From Sinonovacula constricta (taxonomy: Eukaryota; Mollusca; Bivalvia; Cardiida; Solecurtidae): DNA of 64,000 nucleotides. The DNA lies in NCBI GenBank assembly GCA_007844125.1, contig CM017563.1, positions 1 through 64,000 of the forward strand. The letters are read 5' to 3'. Numbering within the stretch: position 1 is the first letter of the stretch; each line of letters opens with the position of its first letter. The notes under the pieces were generated by a model that worked only from the letters and a program-made list of their open reading frames with translations, made no database searches and had not been told where the DNA came from. The position numbers and the translations under genes were made by a program. Shown piece by piece: positions 1-12,206 of this stretch.

Positions 1-379
1 ATTAAATTAAATGTTCATGTACACTTCGTCACGCAACCAACATCTAGCCTTTCGATCTAATTATGTAAAAAGGATCTTCAGTCACATGTTACATTAGTGT
101 AGCATTTGTAAATTAACTATACTTATTCTTAAAACAAATAATGCTGATCTAAACTGTTTGTCTCATCACCCGGTGCAATATAGACATTGGACAATTAAAA
201 TGTTTTTTCGCACTTGTATTATCTATTTTTGAATTGATATTTAGGCTCAAGAGGCCTAGTCTGGTTCTACAATGTATTAATAAGAATTTTATTTAAACAT
301 GTATCACTATAATTAAATATATCTCATCTTAGAGGTCGATATAATAAAATACTTCTCGTCTGATTTATCTCTGTTCCAG

Positions 380-481
380 GCCGATTGTGTTAGTGACCTT
401 GATTGTCAATTACGGCCAGCTTCTGCTGGCTAAGTTTGTCTTTCTGCAAGGATCGGGGGATACACTTGACATTGATAACAG
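380..481 (+). CDS. STRA6-like: STRA6-like internal exon, transmembrane segment
   Basis: Acceptor TTCCAG ends at 379 and donor GTGAG starts at 482. The only open frame begins at 381 (PIVLVTLIVNYGQLLLAKFV...) and ends on a split codon AG that joins the next exon to give ...DIDNRR. Hydrophobic, with one membrane span in the first 20 or so residues. Confidence 0.82.
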
Positions 482-3119
482 GTGAGAAAATAATACATAC
501 TCTGGACACATTTATTACTGAATCTATTACTATTTATTTCATTAAATCTGTGTAGGTAAAAATTATTCTTACTTGCTTTTTAACATAAATTATTTGAGTA
601 TTTCTGACTATGATAAGCAAATTAAAACCCTTAAGGGAAATATTGTTTGTTACAAAATCGGTTTGTAATCAAGATTTACAACATAAATATTTATCAGTGA
701 TTTTAATTGAAAGTTAGACTTAACGTTTTTAATAAAATGCCATATTTTAAGTAAACGCATATTTAAAAAAATGTAATAGCTTTAAATATACGCAGCTGCA
801 ATGGGACCCGTTCGGTCGATAGGGATGGTTACGGGGGGAGATATTCTATGCACATGTACATACATAATTCCGTTCTTTCAAAACATGGGGGACATTACTC
901 TTCTTGCTGTGACAACTGCATTTTGTTACCTCCCTAGTTGGTACGTATCATAAATATAAAATTACAAGAAACCCACAGATTTGTAACAAAATGCTACAGA
1001 GAGTGCATGCTTAAAACAAGGAAAACGAAAATGCTAGGAACCAGTCCTAGCTGCTACTTTGCTTTCTTTTATTCGGCCGCATGTAATGGCAAGCGTTGAA
1101 CTATGCATTCTCGGTTGACCTTACACATACTTGCTGACAATTTCTACTATCGCTGACTCCGTTATTGATACAGTGTTACACAATCGCAAGCCGAAATGTT
1201 AATCGCAGCATCACTGCGTTATTTCATGGAAAATCTTCTGAACGGCAGTATTGTGCACCTACGCGACAAAGTATCATAAACTTTTAAAAAATCCATTGCT
1301 AACCATTTGACAACATTACACTATGCAGCATTTTTATAACGTTGTTATAATGGTGCAACAAATACATGCATACCAAAAATATTATTTGCATTATGTCTTT
1401 TTTCAGGAGGACCCTATTCATTTTGACATTCTTCTTGTTTTTTCTACAACATTTTCATCGGCCTGTTTTCATGCTTGTTGCGAATTATTAAATCGATTGT
1501 AATTGGAGCCATATTCCTACCCAGACTGGATCACAGCGCCCTTCCACGGCGATTCCAAATGATGGACCCTGGTAGGTTTTAGGAATTACCTAAAGGAATT
1601 ATGATACAGTCCTAGAAACAATCGAGTCGTAAACTTAACATAGTTTCTTTATTTTTATTTTTTGTCGTTTCGGCCCGATGGGCCTTTTTGAAAAATACAA
1701 CAAAGATGAAAGAATCTACAATATATTTTATAAAGTAGAAAAGTAGAAAATATCGAAATAATATTTTTTGAGCTTAACATTAAAATTTAGTAAAATATCA
1801 GTTTATAATCCGTCTAAAATAGTCCTTGTGATCTTCGATACGTTTTTGTGGTCTACACATCATTAAGATTTGGTCTGCAGTCACTGATAGTTTACTGAGA
1901 GTAGGCGGAAATAGTTTAAATGGCCTGTATTACATCCTTTACATGTAGGTGCAAAATTTAAATCAAAACTTGGGTTGCAGGCTTTGCGGCGTACGTTGGC
2001 TTTATCCATGTTGAAGCTGTTCATTATAATCCAATACTTCTGACGTTCCGCGGCCTGTTAATGTGCCACAACACAGAGAACGCAAGGACACAGAGGAACA
2101 GGACACTGCTGACGGTGGTAAGATGACAAGTGCTTGCTTCCTTATCAAGCGACATAATAATTATTTCGGCGGATTCCGTATGTCAGGTTTATATTTGTAG
2201 TTTGGGTTTTACAGCATTGTAGCCCGTTGAAAGGTCCTACGACACCGAATACGATAAAGTTTTAACGAGAGTCCACCTGTCCAGTGTGTCTGTATATTTG
2301 GGGTGACATCTCAGTAGTATTTTTTTTGAAACGAGGTATAGGTTAGTAAGCCCGTAAATTATCATTGAACATTAACATGTAAAGTGCTACAAGTACCAAC
2401 TTAACAAGTAGGTGTACAATATTCCAATATCATACCTGAGGTGACATTATAACTTGGTTAAAGGTAGACATATAATTCAAGATGACCAAAATGTAAAGAC
2501 GCGTATACTACTTTAGGTAACCAGTCCATCATGCTCTCTTGGCATGATGGCTGTAATAAGCTATAATGGTTAAATATTCAAATTAATTACATCCTTTTGT
2601 TTTGTATATTTTAAAATTTCAAGTTCAAGATATGGTATTCGACGCAGAAAAGCACGTGGAAGTCATAACAAAAAGGGTCAGCAAAAGCAAAGCTCAGATG
2701 GCAGATGGCGTATACACTTTTGTGTAACCCCCAATTGCGAACACAAAGAAAATCTTACTTGGACGGTGTTAAAGAAATGCAGGAACGTCTTGCTAAGAAA
2801 TATAACTTAAGTCGCAAGGATGCGTGTGTCCTTATCGATAATATGACTACGATGAATGTGGATGTTGAACAAATAGACTTGGCTTTGGATGCTTCAAAAC
2901 GAAGCAGAGTTGCTGTCCGCTTCAAGTAGTCCTTGGGAATTAGTGCAAGCCGTGAAGAAGATCACACAGGTTCTAAACGCCATGAGACAGAACAGTGTGC
3001 CGCTTGACGGGTCGGCCAACTGTGTGACGGTGCCATTGAACGAAAACCCGGCTGGGGCTTTGCGCCAACAAGGCCAGGGGCCTTCAGACTGTGGTCAAGA
3101 ATTAGGAAAGGTAATCTGA
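380..3119 (+). CDS. STRA6-like: STRA6-like retinol/RBP receptor, 3' part of gene (four exons)
   Basis: Membrane receptor of the STRA6 family, which in vertebrates moves retinol from retinol-binding protein across the plasma membrane. Four exons are read: 380-481, 1407-1571, 1981-2117 and about 2630-3119; earlier exons lie left of the window. Family hallmarks are a hydrophobic segment ending in LDIDNRR, then FNY-like NIFIGLFSCLLRIIK, an MDPG exon junction, and the C-terminal KLRWQMAYTLLCNPQL, which matches the vertebrate RW-x2-AYTLL-x-NP-x-L signature. The reading needs three one-base removals: in T6 at 1438-1443, in A5G3 at 2670-2677 and in A4 at 2896-2899. With those the frame is open to TGA at 3117-3119. 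The splice phase into the last exon also does not fit by one base. Family assignment is secure; whether the breaks are real or sequence errors is open. Confidence 0.85.
1407..1571 (+). CDS. STRA6-like: STRA6-like internal exon with T6 frame break
   Basis: Acceptor TTTTTTCAG ends at 1406 and donor GTAGGT starts at 1572. It opens RRTLFILTFFLF, then breaks frame at the T6 run 1438-1443; reading with five T continues as FYNIFIGLFSCLLRIIK and on to FQMMDPG. Removing one base also restores the splice phase to the next exon, supporting an extra T. Confidence 0.82.
1981..2117 (+). CDS. STRA6-like: STRA6-like internal exon
   Basis: Acceptor GGTTGCAG ends at 1980 and donor GTAAGA starts at 2118. The frame is fully open: it completes the MDPG glycine and reads FAAYVGFIHVEAVHYNPILL and then a TENARTQRNRTLLTV tail. 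This matches the cytoplasmic stretch between the last membrane span and the C-terminal RW motif of STRA6 proteins. Confidence 0.82.
2526..2550. other. Perfect 9-bp inverted repeat in the last STRA6-like intron
   Basis: CCATCATGC and GCATGATGG are separated by seven bases, about 80 bp before the last exon. Potential RNA hairpin; function unknown. Confidence 0.5.
2630..3119 (+). CDS. STRA6-like: STRA6-like last exon, cytoplasmic tail, two frame breaks
   Basis: Starts after TTCAAG|AT. Frame 1 reads MVFDAEKHVEVITKR to the A5G3 run at 2670-2677; frame 2 then reads SAKAKLRWQMAYTLLCNP... to the A4 run at 2896-2899; frame 3 continues NEAELLSASSSPWELVQAV and ends at TGA 3117-3119. Each switch is +1. 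The tail is about 160 residues and hydrophilic. The start of the exon is the least certain border: neither local acceptor gives the phase expected from the previous exon. Confidence 0.75.
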
Positions 3120-3356
3120 AGAAAAAATAATGATGATCATATGAAAATATAGAAACATAAAGATTAATCATGATCTGTTAAAAAGTACGAACAACTAGAC
3201 TAGCCTTGGCAAGTTTTTTTTACATTTGTGACAAACAATAGTTGAATAAGCATTGAATGTTTTTACATAAAGATATTTTGTATTTCTTGTATGTATGTGT
3301 GTTTGATTTTTGATAAGCCTGAAACCTTTAGATAGTGCTGAATTTTTACCCAAAGG

Positions 3357-3378
3357 AATAAAGCCAAATATAAATAAA
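3357..3378 (+). promoter_or_regulatory. Candidate polyadenylation signals of the STRA6-like gene
   Basis: Two AATAAA hexamers, at 3357-3362 and 3373-3378, lie about 240 bp after the stop codon, giving a 3' UTR of ordinary length. No cleavage site is evident. Confidence 0.5.
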
Positions 3379-4992
3379 TTGTTTAAATATGTTCACGTCC
3401 ATATATTTGCCTGACTGCCTTTTATTAAAGTACCGGCACATAATTAAAAATACGTTAAGCCGGACTTTAATTAATGGAGGAGAACGTTAAGCAGAGAAAT
3501 GTCAGCTAGTTGATAATGAACTTTTATTGCACAGAAGGCCATGCAAGGTTAGTAATGATATTCAACCAAACAGAAAAGAGTGGAGAAAAAAATTGCAATC
3601 CCGTCCAGGTCATCTGTATCTCTCAACATGAAACATGTACATGTATGACATGTTGATGTATTAATTAAACCTGTATTGATTTATAAATAATCTGGTGATG
3701 AGTCTGCAGTTTTATTATAAACCTATGAATGTTTATCTTTAAAATTAGTTTGTTTCCTGTTGTAAACTTACAGTTGTATTCCACACTCCGTATTTGATAA
3801 AATCCCTTGTATTTTACCTGTTGATTGTGTAAACTAAAAGTGCATCATATGACGGACTACTTAATATATGCCAGATTTCTGCGATATGTGTAATAGAAAT
3901 AAACTTACCTCGCCCTCGGCGAAAATTATAAATCCACTTTGTTTAATCCATTTTGCACACATTTAATCCTTCAAGGTATGTTACATGCATCAACTCCTTG
4001 TTTTACCAATAAAATATTCGTTTTTTTTATGAAATTATTCGTTTTATAAGTAAAATATGCGAGTAAAACCGTTATACGAGTCACGTTGCTTCCACTTAAA
4101 ATGAATACACAAAAAACAGCAAATATTCGTGCGCTTGTGCATTGGAACTCTTTTCTCCTGCGACATAGTGAATCCGCGGTAAAAATTGTTCCAACTGAAA
4201 ATGTATATATGGTCTAGAAAAAAGTGTTCAGTGTTTAATAAAGGTATATAATAAAAGGAATACTACGTCAGCACGCGATCCAGAGTATTCCATATATATA
4301 CACTCAGTCATATATTAAGATTTACATGTCGCAGTAAAATAAGTATACTAGACGTTGACGACAGTCATCCAATCCAAATTCATACTGGGTATTCTATTTC
4401 TTTTGCCGTAATGTATCAATCTCACGGGGCGTCTGAAAGATTCACCAATGTCTTACTAAATCATATCCACTACTTGAGCATTTAAATGATATGCACTTTT
4501 CATTATTTCACATTTAAGTTTTTTGTTGTTTTTTTTTTAATCTTCCTAAACGGTTTTCTCATAACTTCAAATTCACAACTTTTTTTTCAGTATTTCTTCC
4601 AGATAACGCAGGTGCATTTTCCATACACTCTGTCTTTCATCCGACAACGTTCTCTTTGGAATGAAATTTAGGAAGAGGCTGGGAATAAGGTTAACTTTGT
4701 TAAATACTTAAGTACTTTAAATAAAATATTCAACTACAAAAGTACAACTATTGAATACAATTCGGTCAATGGCTCAGGTAGATAATGCTTCTTTTGTACT
4801 TGACCTGAAACCTGATGTCATTTATAATTTATTAAGAAATAATAAATATTAAAAAATAATAAATACAAAAAGTAGATCATAATTGTTCCTGCAGACCACA
4901 CTCCATTTTCGTTGCAAGTGGCATAGAGTTATGGTGCAGTATTTTTTATCAGTCCTTCCAACGAAAATGTTTGTTTGTTTGTTTGCTTGTTT
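3379..4992. other. Gene-free stretch
   Basis: AT-rich DNA with no convincing exon. It holds one copy of a dispersed 130-bp repeat at 3738-3868 and a (TTTG)n tract at 4970-5000 abutting the following SINE. Confidence 0.5.
3738..3868 (+). repeat. Dispersed 130-bp repeat, copy 1
   Basis: Shares a long run of near-identity, including CCGTATTTGATAAAA and TATGACGGACTACT, with 11158-11295 in the same orientation. No coding capacity; family unknown. Confidence 0.65.
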
Positions 4993-5222
4993 GTTTGTTT
5001 TTGTTACATCGCACAGACACATTCATTGTCATATTGGCGACGTCTAGCTAATTAATGATGAAAGAAATCCCCAGTATTTATGTCTGGGTAGAACCCCCGG
5101 CGAATCACACGTTAGCTGGAAAACCTCCACACAAGAAAGTTTCTCGCCCTGACCGGAACTCGAACCCACGCGTTGACCAGTGAGAAGTGAAAGATCTAAA
5201 TCGGCCAAAGGTTAGCGTAGGC
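4993..5222 (-). mobile_element. tRNA-derived SINE (family B), minus strand
   Basis: Read on -, it has an internal box B like GGTTCGAGTTCCGG followed by the family body (ACTTAATGTGGGAAG-type stretch, AGCTG, CGGTGGTTCTACC-type stretch). The same body recurs at about 14.5, 25.8, 34.5, 53.5, 59.6 and 62.6 kb. A TTTG-rich tract borders its tail. Confidence 0.65.
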
Positions 5223-5683
5223 AGGATAAAATTGTTTTAAGCAGATTTAGAGTTACTCAAACTAGAAAATGACAGGTCCCTAAAAGAAGAGAAGCATATC
5301 GAATGAGATTGAAACAATGAAGCAGAATCAAAATGTCGGATAGAATAATGGACAACACTGTTTAGTAGCCAGAAATAGCAATCGACTCTGTCCTTTACGG
5401 CGCTGATTGTAAGTACCAAATCTATACCATCAAAGTCATTTATCCCACCATCTCTGTAAATATCGGCTGATATAACCCGTGTGATAAAGTTGAGCTTTAT
5501 CAACTGATATTCGCGCACATGCTCTACGCCGGACTACATTTTTTTGACGAAACGATCAGGAAAGTTTACGTGAACGAAACTCATTTATCGCGTAATTATG
5601 TTTGTGATAACCCCAAAAATGTCCATAATATAAACATTGGTTAAATAGAACAAACGAGGGCATTAAAAAAGGAATGCGCAAGG

Positions 5684-5757
5684 TTTCGATCTCTGTCCTG
5701 CAGGATTGAACATTTAAGTAGCGGCGTATTTACCCACTGAGCTAACCGGACAGTTCA
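5684..5757 (-). mobile_element. tRNA-like SINE head
   Basis: On - it begins with CTGTCCGGTTAGCTCAGTGG, a tRNA 5' end with box A, and 40 bp later has a degenerate box B. No intact acceptor stem was found, so it reads as a SINE remnant and not a functional tRNA gene. Confidence 0.5.
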
Positions 5758-7040
5758 TCGCGATTTTTCGAAGTTCTATTTAACAACGATATAGGAAATT
5801 TGTAAACAAAAATATATTTATAAAAGCTTTATTACAAAATGAACACATTTACAATTACAAAACTTGCAAAAATCTGAAACTCTGAAACAAAATGTACCAC
5901 AAGCAAAGAATTAAACTGTTTAGGAATAATAAAATCAATAAAAGTAGCAATTTTTGTTGTCTGTACAATTAAACAACTGTCAAAACGTCATATTATGTGA
6001 GTCCCTGTTGTTTTGATGTTATTTGGTGTGAATTGAAAGAATGTGATGAAGAATCGTGTGACAAGCTAAGCAGTGTTGTAGAGATGAGCTGCGAGGACTT
6101 CAAGGCAAAATTTGGCTTAAATCCTAACATTTTTAGAAGGACATTAATCTTGAATCTGTGACTGTCTCAGAAAGCAGAAATTTGGGACAGAACCTGATGA
6201 TCAAATGTCGTAACATGATGAACATTTAAATGCTTTAGATAAAGCTTAATTTTTAGTTGAACCAAAACATCTGACTGAACAGATCTGGACAAATGTGCTA
6301 AAGAATCACAGTTTCTAGACGTAAACATGAACACCAGCACACCACCTCAAATCCCAACATTTCTCCAAATTTCGCAAGTCACCCTGCCAAAAACACAACT
6401 ATCTTCGCAATTTTATGGCGCTATATTCAATGTTCATAATTTCAATGTCATCAACAATTAAAATCCATGTGCAAACTGTTACAACCACAAACACACACAA
6501 ACCTCGAATGTAATTCGCGTTTCCTTATGCCATGTGCGTAGCAACTTTAATTTAACACGGCCTTGACATTACACACTACACGTACAACCTTACACGAGGT
6601 TGTGATTTTTGTTGTTGTTGTTATTTTCCAACCCTTATTTTTAATTATCGTAATAAATAAAATTACAGCCTTATGTATAGCGCAAATAAAATAAAAGAAA
6701 TAACATGTTTATTGTCCTATTTTTTAATTGTAAAATATAACTATTTCTTATAGCCGAATTACTCTATGCACGCGCATGAATTTCGTGTATTGCATTGCAA
6801 TGCAGATCATGTTGGGGAGGAGCAGTAGCGGTAAATTTAAATGTTTCCCTTTTAAATCCATTTGAAAACACTGTTGATGGTGAGCCTTGTGCTTTCTGAT
6901 TTTCTTTGCCTCGCATGATAACATCTTTATCAACACGAACCTGATATTCTCTATTTCGACGATGTCCAAGTAAATATATTGCACGTGCAAGTGTATAAGA
7001 CTTAATGGGCTATAACCATGAATGCAATAAATAAGAATAT
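5758..7040. other. Gene-free stretch
   Basis: AT-rich sequence with no splice-bounded open frame, long repeat or RNA gene that I can support. Confidence 0.4.
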
Positions 7041-7390
7041 AAAAGACAAAGTCCTATGAGCATTGCAACATATACAAAAAATGAAAAGACACAGGACCAA
7101 GGTAATCACATTCATGCCAAATGTAAACATGAGAACAAATCTGTAATGAGTCATTTAAACCTGAGAGTTACCGCCTTGGAACGGTCAGTCGGCAATATGG
7201 ACCGACTGGGGTGCTTAAACCGGTTTTACAGAGCTCTAACCTCGCACTTTCTGATGGATTTCTCGAATGCAAGCAATGAATAAGTGTCCAAGCGCTGACG
7301 TTTTGTTTGACAAGTTATGACGAAAGCAGTGACGTCATTGAAAAATAATGTCCACATAGTGTTTAGAAGAGAGATTGGTATTATTTCGAT
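7041..7390 (+). repeat. Dispersed hairpin-bearing element (type A), copy 1
   Basis: About 350 bp shared with 18862-19245 (+) and 47520-47890 (-). At its centre is a conserved inverted repeat CAGTCGG...CCGACTG (7186-7208) followed by GGGGTGCTTAAACCGGTTTT and a CTCGCAC-TTCCTGATGG-like stretch. Termini are not sharply defined; no coding frame. Class unknown. Confidence 0.7.
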
Positions 7391-8438
7391 TTTTAAACCT
7401 ACAGAAAACGTTAATAGTAAATTGATTTATCTTTTCGAATCAAGAACAAAAAAATGACCAGAGAAGAGTAAATGGTTGTAGCATCCTGTTCATGCGGAGA
7501 TGGAATAAAGGAACCAAAGTCCAATGTCCATCAAAGGAAATATACGTCACAATCCTTATAGGATGAATTAAATGACAACATAGATAACATGGACGAATAC
7601 AGCTACTTCGACGATCTTATGGCCAAAATGCGAGAGGCTCTTTGTAAATGTAATGTAACTCTATTATGCATTGACCTAAATAAACCTTATAGAGTTTCAA
7701 TTAAAATAAGTTTTAGCGTGTCCTTGCAACTCACAAAGCACAGCCAGTAGTAATAAATGATAACTTTCAATAACACCTATAATGATTTATAGATATACAC
7801 TGTTACCATTTTAACAGGTAACAATGATTTACCTCTACCAACGACAAAAACACAAAGTTTAAATATGTTTGTCAATATCTTATAAGTCATAATTGCTTAC
7901 ATATTGCAATAAGATATACACAATTCGAAAATCTTTAAAAATCATTTTAAGACAAACCCCATTTACTCGTATATATTTTAATTGATCTTGCACGAAATGT
8001 GAATGCACCAGACATAAACAGAAATCTGATTGAGCCGAACGAATGTATCACAAAACTGCAAAGCTGTATCCCCGTTAATCAATATTATCCTGCTAAACTA
8101 AACAAGAAACATAAGCCACAGAAGACCGACCTAACCAGTGGTCATTGGCCACTGCTTAGACCCGGCTGTAAACCATTTTCCGATCATCGTTGATTGAAAC
8201 CCGGCAAAATGGTAACGTAATGTTGAAAGCTTTTGCAGCCATTGTTATAGACGCAGTGTGTCGAAAAATAAATGAAGCATGCGACGTGTCAAGTACGAGT
8301 GACGCAGTCGGATTGCCATTCACTAAGTCTTGGGTTCAGATTGTATATAAACAGCCATTTTTTTATTATTTTTGTATTTATTACAGTTTTCTGTCTCTCT
8401 CTGGGCTCTTTAGTTTATCGACAAACCATTTTAGTACA
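7391..8438. other. Gene-free stretch
   Basis: No recognised gene. Short open frames occur but show no splice-site context or family similarity. Confidence 0.4.
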
Positions 8439-8733
8439 ATTTAAAACAACAACATACACTTTACAGTTTAAAACAACAACATACACTTTACAGTTTAAAA
8501 CAACAACATACACTTTACAGTTTAAAACAACAACATACACTTTTCAGTTTAAAACAACAACTTACACTTTACAGTTTAAAACAACAACATACACTTTACA
8601 GTTTAAAACAACAACATACACTTTACAGTTTAAAACAACAACTTAAACTTTAAAGTTTAAAACAACAACACACACTTTACAGTTTAAAACAACAACATAC
8701 ACTTTACAGTTTAAAACAACAACTTACACTTTT
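8439..8733. repeat. 27-bp minisatellite, about 11 copies
   Basis: Unit TTTAAAACAACAACATACAC + TTTACAG, with few substitutions (ACATACAC/ACTTACAC variants). Because 27 is divisible by 3, one frame stays open through the array and encodes a nine-residue FKTTTYTLQ repeat; nothing suggests translation. Confidence 0.9.
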
Positions 8734-9178
8734 AAACCGTTATGGGGATTTTTCTGGCTTGACATCAGTATGCTTATAACTACTCGATGGGGGAGTCTTT
8801 TGCGATTTTTATGGTGTTCGGTTCGATTAAAATCCGTTCAGTTTTATCATAGTATTCAGGAAATCTGGCCAAAGCATAACCACTCCCCTTTGCAAGAGCA
8901 AATTATCGCAATATTTCGGCAATTTAGACGAAGCGATTAAGGACGCTCTAAGCATAGGTGAGCTGCAACGTAATGTTACTTCCATAAATTGTGCGGCGTT
9001 CGTCTAGATAGACGACGGAGAAAACTAATCGTATAAACAACAAAAGCCTTGTCTCTAAAATGCAGTTTAAGCCAGAATTAAGTGCACGTGTTTACATAAA
9101 GATAATTTATTTCATTCATGAGTAGCTTGAAAGAAACAACATCGTTTTTGAATGGCATACGATGATAAAACATATTAA

Positions 9179-9282
<104 letters not shown>

Positions 9283-9472
9283 GCCTTTTGGAAACGTGTT
9301 TATGTAAATGTGAGGGACTGCAAGCATTTGTTTGGTCGAGAAGTTACACAATTTTATCAATAAGACTTTAGTTTATTCGTGATTGGTTAATCCGCGGCGT
9401 TAAGAACAAACACCCGCATTGTAAATGCAGTTTGGTACAAAGAATAGGGAAATGAGATAAGGCACAGACTGA

Positions 9473-9612
9473 CTAGGATGGGATTGGGATTTGCCGGCAT
9501 TTTTGCCGATACTGTGCAGCGGCATTTCTATCATTAAAGCTCAGAGGCACTTATAAGGTGCCCAGGGACTAAACCCGGCCGGTCCATTATACTGACGCCG
9601 ATGACAGACGCT
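9473..9612 (+). mobile_element. SINE family C fragment
   Basis: Matches the left part of 32512-32800 from GGGATTTGCCGGCATTTTT through CCCGGCCGG-CCATTATACTG. The distal tRNA-like part is missing, so it is truncated. Confidence 0.6.
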
Positions 9613-10011
9613 GGTGGCTGTACCATTTATATTTATTTTTTTTGATTCCTTGGTAATAAAATATAAATACAGAACAAACATCAAACTAATTATTTGACAT
9701 TGTCGCCTTCTTTAAACAGTATTAATGACCATCGTAGGATGGTTCGACCGAAAAGATAAAGTCTCTTTGGATTAACTGAACTGTACTTAATCAATGATTG
9801 TTTACATTTCAATGGTTGGTTGTTGCTCGATATCAACGAATTATTCGCAAAACGTACACTATACACATGTAATCGACTCGATCAGCGGTGTAATGCAAAC
9901 ATAGCAGAAGACGATACGGAATTCAACGTGCCCATTTTTGCGAAAGTGAAAACGAATGGAGAAAAATGCAGACTTTCAGATTGCAAACCCCTTAATCTAC
10001 AGGTGAAATAA

Positions 10012-10105
10012 ATCGTCCGTGCTTAATTTGGTAAGACATGGGATTCCGGATATAAGGGTCCCGTGGTTGATCCCCGCGGTTGGCAAGAATGTTTTGTTCT
10101 GCAAG
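10012..10105 (+). mobile_element. tRNA-like SINE head
   Basis: CGTGCTTAATTTGGTAAGAC resembles box A, and GTGGTTGATCCCCGCGG 40 bp later resembles box B. The predicted tRNA fold is poor, so it is called a SINE remnant. Confidence 0.45.
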
Positions 10106-11157
10106 TAAATTTTACTTAGTAGAAAGTGTAGAATCTACGAAAGTTGTCCTTAATCGCGTATAAATAAAAGAATAATGAACCGAGTTGTAATAATAATAAA
10201 TCGCCATATATAAATCTTGTCCTGCGTCTACTTAATATGTAAACGAACCATGGTAAAACAACACTTATCTGATTATGTCATCAACAGACCTATCGCGATC
10301 GATTGAATTCTTATGTAAACAATTTTAAATGAGTTTCAATTATAACGATGTTGATGCTGTTGGATAGTTAAAACGGTTTTGTGCGTTTCAAATCATTTTG
10401 GCTTTACATCTATGCTCCATGTTTTAAGAACATCGTCAAGTCCATGTTTAATTTGCATCTTATTGAAATAAATGTAGCAATTGTTTTAGCAATAAGTTCA
10501 TAAATTGCATGCGCAAATCTGTAAGCAGGCCAGGCTACATTAACGCCACACCCGAAACACATACAAATCACTTTCACTCACACAATTTCAGTTTAAAGTT
10601 CTGATTAAATGTATTTGATGTTCGTTAAAACTGATGCTATTACTGAAATAATTTACATTTTGACATAATATGATGGCTACAGAACACTTAGATAAATATA
10701 TGTAAGCAACTTTTTTCAAGATGTATTAATGTTGCGTACTACTTAAAATGTATAATACCGTGCACAAGATTATTAGAATACAGTTTTTTTTTATAATCCA
10801 AACCCTCTTTTAACATGTTGATGTTTTGTTAATAATAAAGAGCAGCCTTTCAGATATTCAATAAATTCAATAATAGCTGATGTCAGTGGCAACTGGTAAA
10901 TTGGAAATCAAATGCATTACAATAGGTTCCTGTTGAAATGACAATCAACTGATTAATAAATGCAATGTATATTTTCGTATTCTTAAAAAATGGGACCATT
11001 CCTGAATTAGTTAACACGTATAATTAGATTAACTAACTGTGTATGTATTTCGTACGGTCATAATAGCACAAACTGTCAACTCGAGAGAGGCAATGTTGTT
11101 TTAATTTTATATTTTATGTTAGTATATCGAACAAATAACTTAATTATATACCTATAA

Positions 11158-11295
11158 AATTTTATCTTTAAAACTAGTTTGTATTTTCTTGTTGAATACA
11201 TACAGTTGAATTCCACTCTCCGTATTTGATAAAACCCCATGTCTTTTACTTGTTGCTTGTGTAAACTGAAAGTGCATACTATGACGGACTACTTT
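11158..11295 (+). repeat. Dispersed 130-bp repeat, copy 2
   Basis: Partner of 3738-3868, same strand. It lies inside copy A of the 2.9-kb unit and is absent from copy B, so it probably inserted after the duplication. Confidence 0.6.
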
Positions 11296-12186
11296 TTCTA
11301 AAAATAAAACAGATGGTAATTTCCAGTTATTTCCTGTTGTGTTCCTGTTAAACACTTGTTACCCTCGAGACTACGCCTCTCGCGCAATCCGGGCATTACA
11401 CAGCCAACTCAAACAATCCTTCTCAGTGGATCGCACGCTGACGTAGTATTCCATATTTCTTCACATTTTAACCTCTGGAACGGAGATCGTCTAGTCTTGT
11501 TTTACGTCTGTCGTAAGATAAATTCGGTTTTCGTCTAGACGCTCTTAACAATATTAAATTTCAAAAGCACGTATGCACTCAGACTTTCAAAAACTCCACA
11601 GATAATTTTTCACTTGAGAGATAATCGGTTATTTCACAAAGCACTTTCTTTGTACGTTTGAATATTTAAAAATAGCATTTGTGGGAAACAAACATCGCAT
11701 GGATTATTAACATGTTACTTCAAAAGCTGATCAAGATTAAATAAAACGACAAGGAATTAAGGAGCAACTCAATTGAAACCAATTGAAATAAATCCAGATG
11801 TATTTAATGTCTCTGTAGTAAATAAATCTTAGCAACTTGCTGTAAAGTGTATACTTGGCACTGTATACAAATAACAATTAATGGCTATATAAAAAGACCC
11901 TTACTATATTTGGGTTATTGTCAAAACAGTATAAGAAGCTCTTCTTTTTTGTCGGAAAGTAGAAAGTAAACGTTTGACTTTCAGATTATGAAAAACTTTA
12001 ACGAAGAGAAAATATATTTAAACATCTAGCTGGCAAATTAGTCAATAACCAAGTTTTACCGTGGAATTTCATCATTTTGTCCAATAACATTGTACTTACA
12101 ATTGAATAAGTACATTTTTACGTTTCCAATTTGCAAGGGTTGTATTTGTCATTGCTATGTTGTTACCCAACTTTATGTCAGATAAG

Positions 12187-12206
12187 GTGCGCATGCGCAT
12201 GCGCAC
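12187..12206. promoter_or_regulatory. 20-bp perfect palindrome GTGCGCATGCGCATGCGCAC
   Basis: Contains two overlapping matches to the NRF-1 consensus (YGCGCAYGCGCR). The aligned position in copy B (about 15142) has only GTGCGCATG, so the palindrome is specific to copy A. No nearby gene is recognised; regulatory function is inference. Confidence 0.35.

Noticed and set aside
8272..8646. 124-residue frame with FKTTTYTLQ repeats
   Set aside because: By-product of the 27-bp minisatellite.
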